This document shows, piece after piece, positions 1 through 7,490 of a stretch of 19,455 nt of DNA (the stretch's first letter is position 1; every line of letters starts with the position of its first letter). The notes beneath the pieces are model-generated. The model had not been told where the DNA came from and searched no databases. It saw nothing but the letters and a program-made list of their open reading frames with translations. A program made the position numbers and the translations under genes. The stretch is from Acidobacteriota bacterium (lineage in GTDB: Bacteria > Acidobacteriota > UBA6911 > RPQK01 > DATIPO01), in assembly GCA_028277865.1 (NCBI GenBank), contig JANQFM010000445.1:1-19455 (forward strand). Direction: 5' to 3'.

Positions 1-368
1 ACCGTCACCACCTCGCTGATGTCTCCCAACTCCAACTCCAGCTCGATTGTGGTGGGCGTATCCACCAGAAGCCGAATGCCGCTGACCTCCTTGGTCTTGA
101 AGCCGGTCTGTTCGGCCCGGACGTCGTACGTTCCAGGCGTCACCTGCAGGAACTGAAAGCGGCCCTCGTCGTCCGAGATGGCGCTGCGCTCAGAGCCGCC
201 TTGGCCGATCAAGGTCACCGTGCTACCCGGCACTACGGCGCCCTGCGGATCTTTGACTGTTCCGCTCAAGGACGACGTCTGAGCCAAAAGCCCGCTTCCC
301 GCCAGCACAAAGGCCAGCAAGAAGAGGCAAGCTCGCGCCAGGGGTGTTTTGAAGGTCGATTGATTCAT
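1..368 (-). CDS. TonB-dependent receptor, Oar-like, N-terminal part (runs off window)
   Basis: Only the first 122 residues are in the window; the rest lies beyond position 1. The start ATG ends at 368 and has a strong AGGAGG Shine-Dalgarno at 373-378. Residues 1-29 form a signal peptide (MNQSTFKTPLAR, a hydrophobic LLAFVLAGSGLL stretch, cleavage near AQ). A carboxypeptidase-regulatory-like beta-sandwich follows (SLSGTVKDPQGAVVPG, DDEGRFQF, GIRLLVDTPTT). From the AQT junction to the window edge about 78 of 95 residues match the complete receptor at 961-4746, so the two are paralogs in the same orientation. By family, such proteins are outer-membrane beta-barrels that import large substrates using TonB energy; the substrate is unknown. 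The truncation is caused by the window edge and is not a broken gene. Confidence 0.9.
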   Translation of the reverse strand, partial: MNQSTFKTPLARACLFLLAFVLAGSGLLAQTSSLSGTVKDPQGAVVPGSTVTLIGQGGSERSAISDDEGRFQFLQVTPGTYDVRAEQTGFKTKEVSGIRLLVDTPTTIELELELGDISEVVT

Positions 369-376
369 GAAACCTC

Positions 377-390
377 CTCATATCGATGAG
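377..390 (-). promoter_or_regulatory. Small hairpin touching the receptor Shine-Dalgarno
   Basis: On the minus strand CTCAT and ATGAG (5-base arms, 4-base loop) lie directly before the AGGAGG of the truncated receptor, and the 3' arm shares two bases with it. The structure could modulate translation, but it is short and may be chance. Confidence 0.3.
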
Positions 391-903
391 ATACTTCGCT
401 AAACCTTAGAGCCCGCAGAAGGAAAGGACTAACTTGTAGCGCCCCGGGAACAAGGATTCGTTCCAATGAGTTCGGCTCGGGCAAATCGGACTACCTCCCG
501 CAAGCAACCGTCCAACTATAGCAATTCCTCTCGCCCAGGTACAAGTGGTAATTCAACAGGATCCTGCATTTATAGGCTCGGCGGGAGATCGAAGAAGAGA
601 TTTCGAGATAGGAAACAGAGATCAGGCTCTGCCTATTGCAAAAATGCCGCAATAGCAATGGCTTTCGAAAAAGGCTTGCTGAAGCTGCCGATGGGATTCC
701 TGGACTGCGACCTGTTCAGAGGCTGTCGCAAGAGTCGGCGTCTGGCCGGCAGAGGCCGAAGATCTGGTGCGGTTTGGAGAGGTGAGCGGATGGTTAGCCT
801 TCTCTCCAGAAAGGCGCTGGCAGAGAAGAAAATTTATTCTGTAGAAACGGCTCTTGCAGCAGTCTCTGATGGGGAGTTGCGGGAAGGTTGACTGAGAATG
901 GTA

Positions 904-931
904 GGCGGACCTGCTCGCGAGCAGGGCCGCC
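904..931 (-). terminator. 28-base inverted repeat after the complete receptor
   Basis: GGCGG-A-CCTGCTCG is followed at once by CGAGCAGG-G-CCGCC. The central 16 bases are a perfect palindrome; 13 of 14 arm positions pair, with one mismatch. It begins 29 bases past the receptor stop codon. There is no T-tract, so it may be a non-classical terminator, an mRNA 3'-end stabiliser, or a protein-binding palindrome. Confidence 0.5.
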
Positions 932-960
932 ATCGGCAAGAGGCGCTTTGGCGCTTCCTG

Positions 961-3900
961 CTAAAAGTCGTATCGCAGGCCGAACTGCATGACTCGCGGT
1001 TCGCCCTGAATGGCCGTGATGTTGCCGAAGCTGGCCGGCGCCGTCCCCAACTGAGGGTCGGGCCCCAGGCCGAATCCGTCGCGGGTGCCCAACGGAAACC
1101 CCAGCCGCTGGGTGTTGGTGGCGTTGAACACCTCCCAGCGGAAGGTCAGGCTGTGGCCTTCGTTGTAGGGCATGGCAAACGACTTGTAGAGTCCGAAGTC
1201 GAAAGTCACGAAGCCCTGAATACGCAACACGTTGCGGTCGCCCGTCTCGCCGGGGAAAGCATCCCGGAAGCTGTTGTAGGCGAACTGCGGGTCGGCGAAC
1301 AGGTTGGGGCTGACGCCTCCCTTGTTGGGATCCACTTGCGGGTCACGGATGCGGGTGCCGGTGCTGGGCACGTTCCAGTTGGTGGCCCATCTGCTGGCCT
1401 CGAAGGGCGAATTGAGAGGCAGCCCGGAGTTCCAGCGGAAGATCCCGTTCAGCTGCCAGCCGCCCAACAGGGCATCGGCAAAGCCGTTCATGCCGCTTCC
1501 GTACTTGCGCCCCTTGCCCACCGGGATGCTCCACAGCCAGTTGGCGTTGATGATGTGGCTGATGTCGAAGTCGGACAGGGAGCGGTTGTCCTCAGGCCGC
1601 AGCGGGTTGAGGATGAAGGCCGCACCGAAGGCCGTGCCGGTCTGCAAGCCCGAGGCGTTGTCGATCGACTTGGACAGCGTGTAGTTGAAATCGAAGCTCA
1701 GCGAGTCGGCGAAGCGTTCCCTCAATGTGAAGGTGAAGGCATGGTAGTCGGAATCAGCCACCGTGCTGAAGGCCGACAATGCACCGTACTGGGGATGGAA
1801 GAAGAGGTTGGGGGTGTCGATGTCATCCATCAGCAGCTGGACAAAGGTCCAGTCGAGGATGTCGAAGCCGTCCCGAGCCACGAGCAAAAAGGCGTTCTGA
1901 GTGGCTGTCAGGGACGGATCGAGGAATCCGACGCTGGGCAGGCTGGGGAAGAGGTTCTCGAAGAAGGCGATGGCCGGCAGTTGGTCGATGGGCACGTTGT
2001 CCAAGCGGGCCTGGTGCAGCATGCCTGCGGCCGTGTACCAGTCCATTCCCGAGGCGGGGTCGGTGATGTTGTTCAGCGCCATGATGTCACGGGTGGCCAA
2101 CAGGTTGCGGGCCAGCCGGCCGATGTAGCCGACTTCCATGAAAAGGCCGTCGCCGAACTCGCGGCCGATTGAGAAGTTCCAGTTGTAGTTGACGGGAGTA
2201 GTCAAGGTGGAGTCCAGCGACGACTCGATGCGCTGAGCCTCGTCGACCGGCTGCTGAAGCGGGAAGACCAGGTTGGCGGGGGTGGTCACGCCCGGCAGCG
2301 AGCGGATGTCCTGATCGAATCCGGTAAACAGCGGCCCCGGATTGGTCGTCACGTTGAAGGTGTTGGCTGCGATCTGGGTGGAGGAAGTGAAGCCCAAAGT
2401 GTTGTTGAGGTCGAAGCTGACTGCCAAAGCACTGCCGATGCGATCGTACATCATGGCGAAGCCGCCCCGGAAGACCGACTGGCCGGGGCCCCCGAAGAGG
2501 GTGCGCAGGAAGCCGCTGTCGAAATTGGGAGTCCAGGCTGCCGAGATGCGGGGCATGAAGTTGTTGTAGTCGCTGTCGTAGTAGCCCGACCGGTTGTAGA
2601 AAGGCCCGGCCACATCGACGGTGATGGGATCATTGAAGGGGATGCCCTGAGCCGAAGAAGCCACCCTCTGGTCGAAAAAGTCGCCCAGGGGGACGGTCGG
2701 CGCCACCTGAAAGCCGGTACGCTCATCGACCGGCGTGTTGACGCCCCAACGCAATCCCAGGTTGAGCGTCAGGGTGGGGACCACCTGCCAGGTGTCCTCG
2801 AAGTAGAACTCGTATTCCTCGGTGCCGAACTGGCGTGTGGTCGGCGTTCCGCTGGGAAGCAGGGAGCCGTCGCCGGCGAAGGTGAAGTTGGCCGAAAACT
2901 GGGTGAATCGCCCGATCAAGGCCGTGGCGGCGGAGCGGAAGATCTCCCGTGCGCCGGTGGCGAAGTCGTTGTCGGGGAAGGCGTCATTGAGCAATGGCGT
3001 ATCCAGCACGCCGCCTGAATTGGCGTAAAAGGAAGGGTTGGTGACGGCGGTGTCGAAAGCGCTGGCAAACGAGGTTCGGTCGTTGGCGATGAAGCGCAGG
3101 TTGGTGCCGAACTGAAGGGTGTGGTTGCCCTTGATCCAGGAGGTGTCGTTGGTGAAATTGTGTACGGGGGTAGTGCGGCTCAAGGTGCGTCCATTGCAGC
3201 CGCCGGTGACGCTGCCGAAGCAAAGGGGCGAGAAGATGAAACGGAAGGTGATCCCGTTTTCGGCCGAGTCGCCCTGGCTGGAGAATCCCTGCCGTGTCAG
3301 GCCGTAACGGAATGTGTTGACGATGTTGGGCCGCAGGGCCCAGGTGTGACCGGCTGCCACCCCGTAAGGATGCGACCACCGGCTGGGGGCAGGCGTGTCA
3401 GGGAAATTGGGCAGCAAGGCGCCGCCGCCGGCTCCGAAAGCCTGGTTGTCCCACTGATAGTTGCCCCGTACGAAGAGCTGCTGAGTTTCGGAAAGGTTGA
3501 AGTCCACCTTGGCGGTGTAGGTGTTCTGGTTTAAAGGCGTGGAAGCGTTGAAGCGGAATCCGCCCGTGTTGAAAGCGTCGCCGGCGCCGTTGTCATTGGC
3601 AGCATAGCGGCCTGCCGCATCTCCCAGAACCTGGGCGGCGACAGGATTGATGCCTCCGATCTCAGGGTAAAGAGCCAGGAAGTCGTCCGGGCCCAAGGTC
3701 ACCGTTTGACCGGCGGTGTTCTCGTAGCGGATCTCGCCCTGGCCCAGGTGAGCCAATGGGACCGTGCGCAGAGCGCTGGACTGGCTGCGGTCGCGGCGCC
3801 CCTCGTAGTTGAAGAAAAAGAAGGCCCTGTCCTTGACGATGGGACCGCCCAGCGAGCCGCCGAACAGGTTGCGGATCAGGGCTGGAGTCGCAATGCCCGG

Positions 3901-4746
3901 CTCGCCGTCCAGGTCGGGATCGCCCTGCACACGGTTGTTGAAAAAGTCGTTGGCCGAGGTCACCGTGTTGCGGTGAAACTCGTAAAGCGAGCCGTGGAAC
4001 TCATTGGTGCCGCTCTTGGTGACCAGAGAGACCTGGGCGCCGGCGGAACGTCCCTGGCTGGCATCGGGGTTGGAGACCGTCACCCGGAACTCCTGTACGG
4101 AGTCCGGCGTGACGCGCAATACAGGGGTAAAGGCAGCCCCCGTCTGTTGGTCGTTCACGTCGATTCCGTCCAGGGTCAGGTTGGACTGGTCGCCCCGGGA
4201 GCCGGCAACGCTGCCCCGCCCGTCCCCGGCTTGGTTGGTGTCGGGCACCACGCCGGGCTGCAGGCTGAGCAGGTCCACCACGTTGCGCGACTCCAGCGGC
4301 AGCTTGACGATCTGGTTCTCGTTGAAGGCGTTGCCGATCGAGGAGTCGACCTGGTTTTTCAGCTCGATGGAGGAAGCCGAAACAGTCACCACCTCGCTGA
4401 TGTCGCCCAACTCCAGTTCCAGATCCAGGGTGGTCGGCGTATCGACCAGCAGGCGGATCCCGCGGATGACCTTGGTCTTGAAGCCGGTCTGCTCAGCCCG
4501 GATCTCAAAAGTTCCGGGGGAAACCTGGCTGAACTGATAGCGGCCTTCGTCATCGCTGATGGCCGTTCGCTCGGTGCCCGCCTGGCTGACCAGGGTCACC
4601 GTGCTCCCAGGCACGACGGCGCCTTGGGGATCCTTGACAGTCCCGCTCAAGGATGTGGTCTGAGCGAAAAGCCCTCCACCAGCCAGTGCTGCCACCAGCA
4701 GGAAAGCGAGCGTTCTCGCTGTAATTCTTGTCCTGATCAATGACAT
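961..4746 (-). CDS. TonB-dependent receptor, Oar-like, with carboxypeptidase-regulatory-like N-terminus
   Basis: The 1261-residue outer-membrane receptor has a signal peptide at 1-29 (LAFLLVAALAGGGLFAQ). A carboxypeptidase-regulatory-like domain spans about 31-115 (SLSGTVKDPQGAVVPG). The plug follows (VDLLSLQPGV, SNLTLDGIDVND, SVQEFRV, QVSLVTKSGTNEFHG), then a long beta-barrel ending in the aromatic RYDF typical of outer-membrane proteins. The family takes up large or complexed substrates with TonB energy; the ligand cannot be told from sequence. I chose ATG at 4746 because GGGAGG at 4754-4759 sits 7 bases upstream; ATG at 4749 is the alternative, and a further in-frame ATG (MNQTAK) lies upstream. 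It is a paralog of the truncated receptor at the window edge and divergent from the GWxTD gene. No SusD-like partner is visible. Confidence 0.93.
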   Translation of the reverse strand: MSLIRTRITARTLAFLLVAALAGGGLFAQTTSLSGTVKDPQGAVVPGSTVTLVSQAGTERTAISDDEGRYQFSQVSPGTFEIRAEQTGFKTKVIRGIRLLVDTPTTLDLELELGDISEVVTVSASSIELKNQVDSSIGNAFNENQIVKLPLESRNVVDLLSLQPGVVPDTNQAGDGRGSVAGSRGDQSNLTLDGIDVNDQQTGAAFTPVLRVTPDSVQEFRVTVSNPDASQGRSAGAQVSLVTKSGTNEFHGSLYEFHRNTVTSANDFFNNRVQGDPDLDGEPGIATPALIRNLFGGSLGGPIVKDRAFFFFNYEGRRDRSQSSALRTVPLAHLGQGEIRYENTAGQTVTLGPDDFLALYPEIGGINPVAAQVLGDAAGRYAANDNGAGDAFNTGGFRFNASTPLNQNTYTAKVDFNLSETQQLFVRGNYQWDNQAFGAGGGALLPNFPDTPAPSRWSHPYGVAAGHTWALRPNIVNTFRYGLTRQGFSSQGDSAENGITFRFIFSPLCFGSVTGGCNGRTLSRTTPVHNFTNDTSWIKGNHTLQFGTNLRFIANDRTSFASAFDTAVTNPSFYANSGGVLDTPLLNDAFPDNDFATGAREIFRSAATALIGRFTQFSANFTFAGDGSLLPSGTPTTRQFGTEEYEFYFEDTWQVVPTLTLNLGLRWGVNTPVDERTGFQVAPTVPLGDFFDQRVASSAQGIPFNDPITVDVAGPFYNRSGYYDSDYNNFMPRISAAWTPNFDSGFLRTLFGGPGQSVFRGGFAMMYDRIGSALAVSFDLNNTLGFTSSTQIAANTFNVTTNPGPLFTGFDQDIRSLPGVTTPANLVFPLQQPVDEAQRIESSLDSTLTTPVNYNWNFSIGREFGDGLFMEVGYIGRLARNLLATRDIMALNNITDPASGMDWYTAAGMLHQARLDNVPIDQLPAIAFFENLFPSLPSVGFLDPSLTATQNAFLLVARDGFDILDWTFVQLLMDDIDTPNLFFHPQYGALSAFSTVADSDYHAFTFTLRERFADSLSFDFNYTLSKSIDNASGLQTGTAFGAAFILNPLRPEDNRSLSDFDISHIINANWLWSIPVGKGRKYGSGMNGFADALLGGWQLNGIFRWNSGLPLNSPFEASRWATNWNVPSTGTRIRDPQVDPNKGGVSPNLFADPQFAYNSFRDAFPGETGDRNVLRIQGFVTFDFGLYKSFAMPYNEGHSLTFRWEVFNATNTQRLGFPLGTRDGFGLGPDPQLGTAPASFGNITAIQGEPRVMQFGLRYDF

Positions 4747-4792
4747 CATTGATCCTCCCTTCGCAGTTTGGTTCATCGCGTCAAGTTCGATG

Positions 4793-4804
4793 AAGAGTAC
4801 TCTT
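4793..4804. promoter_or_regulatory. 12-base perfect palindrome upstream of the receptor
   Basis: AAGAGTACTCTT is a perfect palindrome 46 bases before the chosen receptor start codon, in the leader or promoter region. It could be an operator for a dimeric regulator. No partner regulator is adjacent and no second copy was noticed. Confidence 0.35.
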
Positions 4805-5066
4805 GATGAATCGGTTCCATTGGTATTCCAAAGCCTCTGCCAGCTCATCGCCAATTCGATGGCAGGGCTGAACTACCGAATGTTTGCAACTTATGTGCCA
4901 TTAAATGCAGAACAATCCTTTCCCAGCCATGATGAAGAGAAAAAAAACTTCATATCACCTGGATTTGGAAGGCTGGGGCCGACCGTGATTCACAGAAATG
5001 GATTAGGCATTCAAAACTTTGAACAGGTTCGGGAGGGAATTCATCGATTCATCGGGGGGAGCCCGC

Positions 5067-5094
5067 TTGAACAGGAAATGGGCGATTTTATAAT
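5067..5094 (+). promoter_or_regulatory. Sigma70-type promoter of the GWxTD gene
   Basis: TTGAAC (5067-5072), a 16-base spacer, then a perfect TATAAT (5089-5094). Transcription would start near 5101, giving a leader of about 20 bases before ATG 5121, with GAGAGG as the ribosome binding site. Confidence 0.65.
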
Positions 5095-5120
5095 CTAGAT
5101 GGTCAGCGAGAGGCGTGATT

Positions 5121-6734
5121 ATGGGAAATCAGCTTGAACGGTTCAGGGCAGTGTTTTTCATCAGTTGCCTGCTGGCCTCCTCGGCCGGGCTTTTGGGAAT
5201 CGGCATGGGGCAGCAGCAGCGACAGGAGGAGGGCGAGGACTACTTCCGCAAATGGCTCAGCGAGGATGTAACCTACATCATCAGCGGCGAGGAGCGGACC
5301 GTCTTCGAGAAGCTTTCCTCCGACGAAGAGCGCGAGCAATTCATCGAGCAATTCTGGCTGCGGCGCGACCCGGACCGGCGTACCGCCGCCAACGAGTTCA
5401 AGGACGAGCACTATCGCCGCATCGCTTACGCCAACGAACGATTCACCAGCGGCATCCCAGGCTGGAAGACCGACCGGGGCAGGATCTACATCATTCATGG
5501 CGAACCGGTCGAAATCGAGAAGCACCGCTCGGGTGAAAGCTACCAGCGTCCCATGGAGGAAGGCGGCGGCTTCACATCGGTCTATGCCTTCGAGGTCTGG
5601 CGCTATCGGCACATCGAGGGGCTGGGGCCGGACGTGGAGTTGGAGTTCGTCGACCCCAGCGGCAGCGGCGAGTTTCGGCTGGCCCGCACTCCCTGGGAAA
5701 AGGACGCCGGGCTCTTCACGCCCGGAATGAACCTGACCATCGCCGAGGAAACCGGCCTGGCCACGCGCCGCGACCATCCCTACTTCAGCCCCTTCAACGC
5801 CGACCGCTACGTGGGGATGGGACGCAGCATCAAGGACAACCCTTTCATCCGCTACGAGACCTTCATCAAGTCCCAGCGCCCCCTGCCCATCAAGTACAAC
5901 GACCTCAAGGCCATCGTTGCCACCAATGTGACCTACGACAACATGCCATTCGAGCTGCACTGCGACTACTTCCAGCTCAACGACCAACAGGTGCTGGTCC
6001 CCATCACCATCGAGTTCCAGAACAAGGAGCTGACCTTCCAGGTCGAGCACGGCAATCACGTGGCCCGGGTGGCTGTTTACGGCATCGTGAGCAGCATGAC
6101 CAACCGGGTCATCAGCGAATTCGACCACGACCTGATGCTCAGCTACTCGCCACAGGACATCCAGGCCGGGCTGCAAAGCCGATCCGTCTACCAAAAAGTG
6201 GTGCCGGTCGAAAACCAGATGCGCTACAAGGTCAACTTCGTTGTCAAGGACCTCAACAGCGGACGGGTGGGCGTGCTTCAGCAAGCCATCCTCCCTCCGC
6301 CCTACAAGGAAAACCAGTTGGGGATCAGTTCGCTGATCCTTTCCGACCACATCTACCAGATGAACGACGACCTGGCCGAGGCCGGGATGTTTGTCATCGG
6401 CGACGTCAAAGTGCGCCCCAACGTGCGCAAGATCTTCAAAAGCGACGACCCCTTCGGGGTTTACCTGCACGCCTACAACGTGGGGTTTGAACAGAGTTCC
6501 TTTCGGCCCTCGCTGGCCGTGACCTATCAGCTCTACCGCAAGGGCAAAGAGATCCTCTCGGTGGAGGACGCCGCCGGCGAATCGATCCAGTTCGCCTCCC
6601 CCCGTCGGGTGGTGTTCGTCAAGCCTTTCCGCCTCTCCGAACTGGAAACGGGCCGCTACCGCCTCAAAGTGTCTGTCGAAGACCGGCTCAGGCAGCAATC
6701 TGTGAGCGCATTCGAAGACTTCGAGATCCAGTAA
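5121..6734 (+). CDS. GWxTD-domain secreted protein
   Basis: A 537-residue protein with an N-terminal signal or anchor sequence (RFRAVFFISCLLASSAGLLG, about 8-28). The GWxTD domain spans roughly 45-190. It includes the family's FWLRRDP and NEFKDEHYRRIAYANERF blocks and the signature GWKTD at 114-118, followed by RGRIYIIHGEP. The remaining 340 or so residues look like extracytoplasmic beta-rich sequence with no motif I can name. GWxTD proteins occur widely in Acidobacteriota and Bacteroidota; their biochemical role is not established. ATG 5121 was chosen over an in-frame GTG at 5115 because GAGAGG at 5108-5113 is 7 bases upstream of the ATG. It appears monocistronic, with a good promoter of its own and an octamer repeat right after the stop codon. 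Confidence 0.88.
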   Translation: MGNQLERFRAVFFISCLLASSAGLLGIGMGQQQRQEEGEDYFRKWLSEDVTYIISGEERTVFEKLSSDEEREQFIEQFWLRRDPDRRTAANEFKDEHYRRIAYANERFTSGIPGWKTDRGRIYIIHGEPVEIEKHRSGESYQRPMEEGGGFTSVYAFEVWRYRHIEGLGPDVELEFVDPSGSGEFRLARTPWEKDAGLFTPGMNLTIAEETGLATRRDHPYFSPFNADRYVGMGRSIKDNPFIRYETFIKSQRPLPIKYNDLKAIVATNVTYDNMPFELHCDYFQLNDQQVLVPITIEFQNKELTFQVEHGNHVARVAVYGIVSSMTNRVISEFDHDLMLSYSPQDIQAGLQSRSVYQKVVPVENQMRYKVNFVVKDLNSGRVGVLQQAILPPPYKENQLGISSLILSDHIYQMNDDLAEAGMFVIGDVKVRPNVRKIFKSDDPFGVYLHAYNVGFEQSSFRPSLAVTYQLYRKGKEILSVEDAAGESIQFASPRRVVFVKPFRLSELETGRYRLKVSVEDRLRQQSVSAFEDFEIQ

Positions 6735-6757
6735 GGTCTCGCGCCAAGACGCCAAGC
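6735..6757 (+). repeat. GCCAAGAC octamer repeat copy
   Basis: The bases right after the GWxTD stop codon read GGTCTCGCGCCAAGAC then GCCAAGC. The same CGCGCCAAGACGC core recurs at 7423, and a variant at 9128. A further small inverted repeat, AGCTCC/GGAGCT, follows at once. Confidence 0.55.
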
Positions 6758-6784
6758 TCCGGGAGCTGACAGGTTGGGAAGACC

Positions 6785-7153
6785 TCACTCTTCAAGTCCA
6801 AGCCTCACCCGGATACGTCCCGGTTGAACGATCCAAAGCTGACCTTGGACTGGGCGGCTCTTCAGTTCTCTTGCAGCCATACGCGCCAAGTCGGCCAGAA
6901 ATGAGTAGGAGACAGAGGGTGGTGCCTCTAAAATGACTGTCCCGCCGGATTTCGATGGCGGAAATCGGAGCAGGTTACCGAAATCGTGATCAAGGGTGAT
7001 CAGGACACGCTCTTCATCGAGGCAAGCCGCAAAGATCTTGCTGTCGGCTTCCCCGGAGAGCTCCTGTTCGAAGACTGTGGAGGTGTCGTGGCCTTCTTGC
7101 CGAAAGACCTGGAAAACACTGCGGCCTAGATTCTCGTCCAGCTTGACCCTCAT
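6785..7153 (-). CDS. DUF5615 family PIN-like protein (probable toxin)
   Basis: A 122-residue cytoplasmic protein with the DUF5615 pattern of a PIN-like nuclease fold. MRVKLDENL carries acidic residues D6 and E7, ADSKIF carries D37, and LITLDHDFGNLL carries D55 and D57; these would form the metal site. By family, such proteins pair with DUF433 proteins as toxin and antitoxin, the toxin probably being an RNase. The activity is inferred. The ATG overlaps the DUF433 stop codon in an ATGA arrangement, so the two are translationally coupled. The C-terminal half (ELKSRPVQGQLWIVQPGRIRVR) is also family-like. The gene is convergent with the GWxTD gene. Confidence 0.85.
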   Translation of the reverse strand: MRVKLDENLGRSVFQVFRQEGHDTSTVFEQELSGEADSKIFAACLDEERVLITLDHDFGNLLRFPPSKSGGTVILEAPPSVSYSFLADLARMAARELKSRPVQGQLWIVQPGRIRVRLGLEE

Positions 7154-7392
7154 TTCGCCAACACCGGAACGATTCTCTCGTGGGCTGTCAAAGCCCCATA
7201 GGCCAGGGAGGCCCGAATGTCCTCTCGAGTCAGCTGGGGATATTCCTGAAGGAGTTCGTTTTCCGTCAGGCCAGATGCCAAGAAATCCAATATCAGAGAA
7301 ACCCAGATCCTAGTTCCTCGAATGACCGGCTTCCCAAAACAGACTTCGGGGTCGGCAGAAATGTGTTTCAGAATTCGCTCTCGATCCCACAT
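7150..7392 (-). CDS. DUF433 family protein (probable antitoxin)
   Basis: An 80-residue protein matching DUF433 along its length: ISADPEVCFGKPVIRGTRIWV (about 11-31), LILDFLASGLTENELLQEYPQLTREDI, then ASLAYGAL. The domain is a small helix-turn-helix type fold, and members usually lie directly upstream of a DUF5615 PIN-like gene, as here. By analogy it would bind and neutralise the partner and repress the operon. The start was set at ATG 7392, where the family sequence begins; the 16 residues upstream in frame fall in an intergenic repeat. The ribosome binding site is modest (AAAGGAAAAAGAG). Confidence 0.85.
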   Translation of the reverse strand: MWDRERILKHISADPEVCFGKPVIRGTRIWVSLILDFLASGLTENELLQEYPQLTREDIRASLAYGALTAHERIVPVLAK

Positions 7393-7422
7393 GGCTCTTT
7401 TTCCTTTAATGGATCTTACAAG

Positions 7423-7489
7423 TTTCGCGCCAAGACGCAAAGCGGGAAACTTCGAAAAACTTTGCGGTCTTTGCGTCTTTGCGCGAGAC
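7423..7489. repeat. Inverted pair of CGCAAAGAC-type octamer repeats
   Basis: The left arm (7423-7444) reads TTTCGCGCCAAGACGCAAAG. The right arm (7460-7489) read on the minus strand gives TCTCGCGCAAAGACGCAAAG followed by another ACCGCAAAG. The arms are near-identical inverted copies separated by about 15 bases, so single strands could fold into a long hairpin. It fills the gap between the HerA-like gene and the DUF433 gene. Confidence 0.7.
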
Positions 7490-7490
7490 C

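Larger units (their letters stand above)
369..960. other. Non-coding gap between the two receptor genes
   Basis: About 590 bases with no convincing gene. Open frames here on both strands lack family motifs and plausible ribosome binding sites. The right end (904-931) holds a strong inverted repeat just past the stop of the complete receptor. The left end must carry the promoter and leader of the truncated receptor. I found no clear -35/-10 pair. Confidence 0.6.
4747..5120. other. Divergent intergenic region between receptor and GWxTD gene
   Basis: About 370 non-coding bases, visibly more AT-rich than the flanking genes. It holds a palindrome near the receptor start and a sigma70-like promoter next to the GWxTD gene, each listed separately. 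An open frame at 4790-5098 has no recognisable family motif and is not taken as a gene. Confidence 0.6.

Noticed and set aside
466..891. 141-residue plus-strand open frame in the gap between receptors
   Set aside because: No ribosome binding site, no recognisable motif, and a mixed composition; a minus-strand frame over the same bases is equally unconvincing.
898..2172. 424-residue plus-strand open frame inside the receptor gene
   Set aside because: Antisense shadow of the receptor in GC-rich DNA; composition is Gly, Val, Ala, Arg and Gln rich with no domain.
3706..4743. 345-residue plus-strand open frame opposite the receptor N-terminus
   Set aside because: Antisense shadow; the minus strand encodes clear signal peptide, regulatory-like and plug domains here.
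5103..6788. 561-residue open frame on the minus strand opposite the GWxTD gene
   Set aside because: It mirrors a well-supported gene with motif, signal peptide, promoter and ribosome binding site. The antisense frame is low-complexity in Val, Asp, Leu and His and shows no family motif.
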